Below, in pieces: positions 13,963-16,932 of a stretch of DNA of 16,932 nt. The number at the start of each line of letters is the position of its first letter. Position 1 is the stretch's first letter. Below the pieces are notes generated by a model. That model had not been told where the DNA came from, did no database searches, and saw only the letters and a list, made by a program, of their open reading frames with translations. The position numbers and the translations under genes are program-made. The stretch is from contig JAPLKR010000073.1 of assembly GCA_026387965.1 (NCBI GenBank), positions 1 to 16,932 on the forward strand. The letters are read 5' to 3'. This DNA is from Fusobacteriota bacterium (GTDB taxonomy: Bacteria; Fusobacteriota; Fusobacteriia; JAPLKR01).

Positions 13963-14919
13963 ATGTTGAAAGTGATACTTGGAAAGCCATTTCTAGATGA
14001 AGCGATGGAGGAGTTAAGAGCGTTGTGCACGTTAATAGAAGTTGATGAAAGTGAAACATTTTACGAAGTTGTCATGCGTGAAAGTGATTGTGATGTCATT
14101 ATAGCGCCCTTGGGACATAAAATGTCATCTGAGATGATCTCGAATTGTTCAAATTTAAAGTTGATTTGTAGTGATGGTGTGGGATATGACCACATAGAAG
14201 TAAGTGCAGCCCTAAAAAGAGGGATATACGTTGTCAATACTCCGAATGTTTTGACTAATGCAGTAGCAGACTTCATATGGACGCTAATTTTATGTTGCGC
14301 ACGTCGGATAATAGAAGGGCTAGAGTTTATGCAGGCGGGAAAGTTTATAGGGTATGATAAAAGGCTTCTGCTTGGAAAGGAATTAACTGGCGCTACAATC
14401 GGTATTATAGGTATGGGTAGAATTGGGGAAGCGGTTGCAAAAAGAGCTAAAGGGTTTGGTATGAATGTAGTATATTTTTCCCGTACACGCAAAAGGAAGT
14501 TGGAAGAAAAGTTAGAAATTGAGTACGTGACATTTGAAGAGCTTGCGAAAAGATCTGACGTTGTAGTTCCAATTATGAATTATTCCCAAGAGGTATATCA
14601 TCTTTTTAATAAAAAAGTATTTGAGATGATGAAAAAAGACGCGATACTTGTAAATGCTTCAAGAGGGAAAGTAATTAATGAAGAAGCATTAGCAAATCAT
14701 CTTGAAAATACATCAACATTTTATGCTGGACTAGATGTATATGAGTTCGAACCAGAAATAAATGAAAAATTTAAAGTGTTAAAAAACGTTGTATGTTTAC
14801 CACATATTGGAAGTGCCACTAAGGAAACGCGTTATAAAATGGCTAAAATGAATATTGAGGATATACTTTTGATAGAAAAGGGCGAACGACCTAAAAATTT
14901 AGTCTCAGAGTATAGATAA
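13963..14919 (+). CDS. D-2-hydroxyacid dehydrogenase (glyoxylate/hydroxypyruvate reductase-like)
   Basis: The 318-residue protein reversibly reduces a 2-keto acid to the D-hydroxy acid. It has the family's split catalytic domain around a Rossmann domain. GIIGMGRIGEA (147-157) binds the nucleotide. The catalytic triad is Arg234 in NASRGKVINE, Glu263 in EFEPEIN, and His281 in LPHIGSAT. The second Rossmann strand ends YFSRTRKRK with no acidic residue, a pattern seen in glyoxylate reductases able to use NADPH. SerA is less likely because there is no ACT-type C-terminal domain. AAAGGAG precedes the ATG. The gene has its own promoter and terminator hairpin, so it is probably a single-gene unit. It lies upstream of the inositol genes, but the gap and separate signals do not show a shared operon. 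The substrate is not determined. Confidence 0.88.
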   Translation: MLKVILGKPFLDEAMEELRALCTLIEVDESETFYEVVMRESDCDVIIAPLGHKMSSEMISNCSNLKLICSDGVGYDHIEVSAALKRGIYVVNTPNVLTNAVADFIWTLILCCARRIIEGLEFMQAGKFIGYDKRLLLGKELTGATIGIIGMGRIGEAVAKRAKGFGMNVVYFSRTRKRKLEEKLEIEYVTFEELAKRSDVVVPIMNYSQEVYHLFNKKVFEMMKKDAILVNASRGKVINEEALANHLENTSTFYAGLDVYEFEPEINEKFKVLKNVVCLPHIGSATKETRYKMAKMNIEDILLIEKGERPKNLVSEYR

Positions 14920-14923
14920 TATC

Positions 14924-14955
14924 TAACCCACTTAAGCGAAAGCATGAGTGGGTTA
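14924..14955 (+). terminator. Terminator-like hairpin after the dehydrogenase gene
   Basis: An 11-bp stem with one G-T wobble (14924-14934 with 14945-14955) and a 10-base loop lies five bases after the stop codon. The stem has a GC-rich centre (ACCCACT/AGTGGGT). The downstream T run is broken (TTAATTTCT), so termination may be partial. Confidence 0.65.
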
Positions 14956-14958
14956 TTA

Positions 14959-15004
14959 ATTTCTAGGAAAATATACATTTCGAAGATTAGAGGATTTCTA
15001 GGAA
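14959..15004 (+). repeat. Short direct repeat ATTTCTAGGAA
   Basis: The 11-base sequence occurs at 14959-14969 and again at 14994-15004, with start positions 35 bases apart. It may be chance in AT-rich DNA or a remnant of a duplication. No function is assigned. Confidence 0.3.
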
Positions 15005-15076
15005 TTTCAGAGGAAGGAGCTATAAATAGAGGGCTCGGGAGAATTATTTATAGTATTTATGAAAAAATAATAACAC

Positions 15077-15099
15077 AAAAAGGCACGCCTCAGCGTGCC
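15077..15099 (-). terminator. Minus-strand intrinsic terminator without an obvious gene
   Basis: A perfect 7-bp GC-rich stem (GGCACGC 15082-15088 with GCGTGCC 15093-15099) has a 4-base loop. Read on the minus strand it is followed directly by TTTTT (15081-15077) and further T-rich sequence. On the plus strand it is followed by AAAGG and would not terminate. A leftward transcript ending here is implied, but none with a clear gene was found upstream on that strand. Confidence 0.6.
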
Positions 15100-15331
15100 A
15101 AAGGAATTGTGGAAATAGAAATCACATTGATATTGTAGTCATAAAATTGTAAATATAACCATAGTTAGGATGCCATATTGTAAGAATCTCAAGAGTAGCA
15201 GAGCACCGTGAAGAACAGGAACGAAGGTAAACGACTTAATTGTAGTTTATACATATTGAAAAAAGGAAGTTGTGTTTCTAAAAATCAGATCCACATATAT
15301 TTTGTTATATTAATAAATTCCGGAGTTTGCA

Positions 15332-15360
15332 TTGACTAACCAGTTAATGTGTGTTAATAT
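15332..15360 (+). promoter_or_regulatory. Promoter of the rpiR-iolB unit
   Basis: TTGACT (15332-15337), a 17-base spacer and TAATAT (15355-15360) with an upstream TG (15352-15353) form a good -35 and an extended but imperfect -10. The start would be near 15367, about 46 bases before the regulator gene. TAACCAGTTA (15337-15346), an imperfect palindrome just downstream of the -35 box, is a possible operator. The A-rich leader has no hairpin. Confidence 0.6.
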
Positions 15361-15412
15361 ATCTTGACCAAAAAAAAAATAAAATGGGAAAAAAAAACCA
15401 AAACGAGGAATA

Positions 15413-16234
15413 ATGAAAGAAATAGGATGTATAATCAGAATTAAAATGAGATTTAATCAACTAGCTAAAACAGAAAGAATAATTGCAAAATATATTTTGG
15501 ATAATTATCTTCATTTAGAATTAATTACGATAAAAGATCTCGCAGAAAAAACAGGTGTTGGAAACGCTTCGATTTTAAGATTTTGTAAAAAGTTACATTT
15601 TGATGGATTTCAACAGTTTAGGATTGCACTCGCACGAGATCAAATTAAAAATAATGCGATATACGCACATACTCCTATTAATGAGTATGAAAAATTAATT
15701 TTGGATGTAAGTAGTGAAAATATAGAAACGATTAAAAATTGTATACTTAAATTGAAAGAAGAATCTTTAACTTTAGCGATCGACTATTTGTTGAATGCTG
15801 AAAAAATATTGTTAATTGGTAAAGGAGTTTCAAGATTAGCTTCGCAAGCATTCAAATATAAACTGCTAAAATTTGGTTTATCGGTTGATATTATTGATGA
15901 CTTAATTTTTGTTCCTACATTTAGAGAAAATGTTACGAATAAGACAGTTATAATTGTATGGGATTTAGCAGAAGAAACCCTAGAATTTTTGGATTTTATT
16001 AAATTGTTGAGAGAGAAAAATATTCCTGTTATTTGTTGCAGCCATTATATCACATCTGATATCGTTCAGGTTGCGAATGTGACACTTCTTTTTGAAGCCA
16101 CAGAAGATGCATTTAATGATGGCGAACTAACTGCATTAATGGCTCAAATTAATTTGATAGATATTATATATACTTCATTAGCATCTCGAAAGGGTGATGA
16201 ATATATAAATAAAATAGAAAGGATGAGGATATAA
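15413..16234 (+). CDS. RpiR-family transcriptional regulator, probable regulator of inositol catabolism
   Basis: The 273-residue protein has the RpiR layout. The N-terminal helix-turn-helix domain covers about 12-85, with KTERIIAKYIL, then ITIKDLAEKTGVGNASILRFCKKL as the recognition region and GFQQFRIAL. A sugar-phosphate-binding SIS domain covers about 120-250, with KILLIGKGVSRLASQAFKYKL near its start. SIS domains sense phosphosugars or inositol derivatives, so ligand-controlled repression or activation is expected. The ATG at 15413 is chosen because GAGG lies four bases upstream; Met12 (15446) would also fit the family but has no ribosome binding site. It precedes iolB by three bases, so the regulator is probably the first gene of the operon it controls. 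RpiR-type IolR proteins control inositol genes in Salmonella and rhizobia, whereas Bacillus IolR is of the DeoR family. The target is inferred from position. Confidence 0.85.
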   Translation: MKEIGCIIRIKMRFNQLAKTERIIAKYILDNYLHLELITIKDLAEKTGVGNASILRFCKKLHFDGFQQFRIALARDQIKNNAIYAHTPINEYEKLILDVSSENIETIKNCILKLKEESLTLAIDYLLNAEKILLIGKGVSRLASQAFKYKLLKFGLSVDIIDDLIFVPTFRENVTNKTVIIVWDLAEETLEFLDFIKLLREKNIPVICCSHYITSDIVQVANVTLLFEATEDAFNDGELTALMAQINLIDIIYTSLASRKGDEYINKIERMRI

Positions 16235-16237
16235 GAA

Positions 16238-16932
16238 ATGGGAGTTCAAAATTATAAAAAATTTCAGAATGGATACAACTTAATAGTTTCAGAAGATTCT
16301 GATATGAATGTTGAATTTGGAATTTTAGCTATGGAGAAAAACAAAAAGGTAACTGTTGAATCACATGAAAATGAAATTGTAGTCTTATTAGTTCAAGGTA
16401 ATGTGGAGTTTATAATTGAAAATAATAGCTATTTAGCCAAAAGGAGCAACTGTTTTGACGATTTACCAAGTGCATTACACGTCCCTAGAGGATGTGTTTT
16501 TGAAATTATCTCTGCAGCAGAAAGTGAATGTATTGTTGTTAAAAAGAGAAATAGTAAAAAATTTCCAATAAAATTTTATTCGACAGTTACCATTCAAACT
16601 GGAACATTTGGGGATGGAATATTAAATAATACAGCTAAAAGGGATGTCCGTATTGTATTTGATTTTTTTAATGCTCCATATTCAAAATTTGTGATAGGTG
16701 AATTAGTTACTTACCCAGGCAGGTGGTCTAGTTATCCACCGCATTCTCATCCTCATCCGGAAATTTATTATTATAGATTTTCAAAAGAGCAAGGGTTCGG
16801 ATGTTCAATTATAGGTGATGAGGCATATGTCGTAAGAGATAGAAGTGTTGCACTCATAAAAGGTGGAGAGAACGCACCTACTCATCCTCAAGTTGCCGCA
16901 CCTGGATATGCTATGTATTATTGCTGGATTAT
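16238..16932 (+). CDS. iolB: 5-deoxy-glucuronate isomerase, 3' end outside window
   Basis: IolB converts 5-deoxy-D-glucuronate to 2-deoxy-5-keto-D-gluconate in myo-inositol catabolism. The frame opens with ATG 16238, three bases after the regulator's stop (GAGG at 16225-16228), and runs without a stop for 231 codons to the window edge, about 85% of a usual 270-residue protein. The bicupin signature is clear in the second half: FVIGELVTYPGRWSSYPPHSHPHPEIYYYRF is the family core, with metal ligands probably His169, His171 and Glu175. HPQVAAPGYAMYYCW follows near the edge and holds the last ligand His. This is a distinctive enzyme, so the assignment is firm. Other iol genes (iolC, iolD, iolE, iolG) would be expected just beyond the window. 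Confidence 0.93.
   Translation, partial: MGVQNYKKFQNGYNLIVSEDSDMNVEFGILAMEKNKKVTVESHENEIVVLLVQGNVEFIIENNSYLAKRSNCFDDLPSALHVPRGCVFEIISAAESECIVVKKRNSKKFPIKFYSTVTIQTGTFGDGILNNTAKRDVRIVFDFFNAPYSKFVIGELVTYPGRWSSYPPHSHPHPEIYYYRFSKEQGFGCSIIGDEAYVVRDRSVALIKGGENAPTHPQVAAPGYAMYYCWI

Larger units (their letters stand above)
14956..15331. other. Gene-free intergenic stretch with hairpins and no supported coding sequence
   Basis: A plus-strand open frame (14944-15138) begins inside the terminator hairpin, runs through the 15082-15099 hairpin and has no family features, so I do not call it. On the minus strand a 33-codon hydrophobic open stretch (about 15228-15130) has no start codon or ribosome binding site and could be a gene remnant. 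An AT-rich inverted repeat of 9 bp (15020-15028 with 15045-15053) surrounds a purine- and G-rich loop. No tRNA or known riboswitch was recognised. Confidence 0.5.

Noticed and set aside
14061-14492. A 143-codon minus-strand frame opposite the dehydrogenase
   Set aside because: It is an antisense shadow of a gene with clear catalytic motifs, without a ribosome binding site or recognisable domain.
14944-15138. A 64-codon plus-strand open frame in the gap before the inositol regulator
   Set aside because: It starts inside the dehydrogenase terminator hairpin, has no ribosome binding site, passes through the minus-strand terminator hairpin and shows no domain features.
15130-15228. A short hydrophobic minus-strand frame that might be a type I toxin-like peptide
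   Set aside because: There is no start codon at its beginning and no Shine-Dalgarno; kept only as a possible gene remnant.

Overview
The window is AT-rich, densely packed bacterial chromosome with short gene gaps, strong AAGGAGG-type ribosome binding sites and frequent gene overlaps. The block accB-like / accC / asp23 / amaP / DUF2273 / nusB and the type A RNase P RNA point to Bacillota (Clostridia-like) or Fusobacteriota. The left-edge protein fragment ends in an aromatic residue after amphipathic strands, as outer-membrane beta-barrels do. That would favour a diderm such as Fusobacteriota, but the argument is soft and the organism is not fixed by the sequence. In spore-forming Bacillota the accBC-asp23-nusB block usually follows the spoIIIA operon. 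Here rnpB and a uracil-DNA glycosylase sit there instead.

Layout. (1) 2-646: C-terminal part of a probable surface or barrel protein, separated by a bidirectional terminator from the leftward NAD-salvage gene pncB (714-2210). (2) From a shared divergent promoter region, purB and glmM run rightward (2339-5135). (3) 5136-6140 is decayed DNA: a short degraded coding stretch, then a DUF362/4Fe-4S ferredoxin-type gene ruined by a nonsense codon, several one-base shifts and an internal deletion. (4) 6140-9403 is a tight run: SAM methyltransferase, a divergent sigma-70-like protein, a Nif3-family protein, and a membrane-anchored TPM-like/zinc-ribbon protein. (5) rnpB at 9410-9726. (6) 9761-13823: uracil-DNA glycosylase, an AccB-like protein lacking its biotin-accepting lysine, biotin carboxylase, Asp23, AmaP, DUF2273 and NusB, ending at a clear terminator. 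(7) 13963-14919: a D-2-hydroxyacid dehydrogenase with its own promoter and terminator hairpin. (8) 14956-15412: a gene-free, structured stretch. (9) 15413 to the right edge: an RpiR-type regulator and iolB, the start of a probable myo-inositol catabolic operon that continues outside the window.

How the genes relate. Most are housekeeping: NAD salvage, AMP synthesis, cell-wall amino-sugar supply, tRNA 5' processing, DNA repair, fatty-acid initiation, envelope stress and rRNA antitermination. The accessory part is the inositol cluster at the right edge. No phage, transposon, CRISPR array, tRNA or rRNA gene was seen. The most noteworthy points are the AccB-like protein with glycine at the biotinylation position beside an intact biotin carboxylase, the sigma-like protein that has lost the promoter-melting aromatics, and the decayed DUF362 gene whose last 53 codons survive as an open frame coupled to the methyltransferase.
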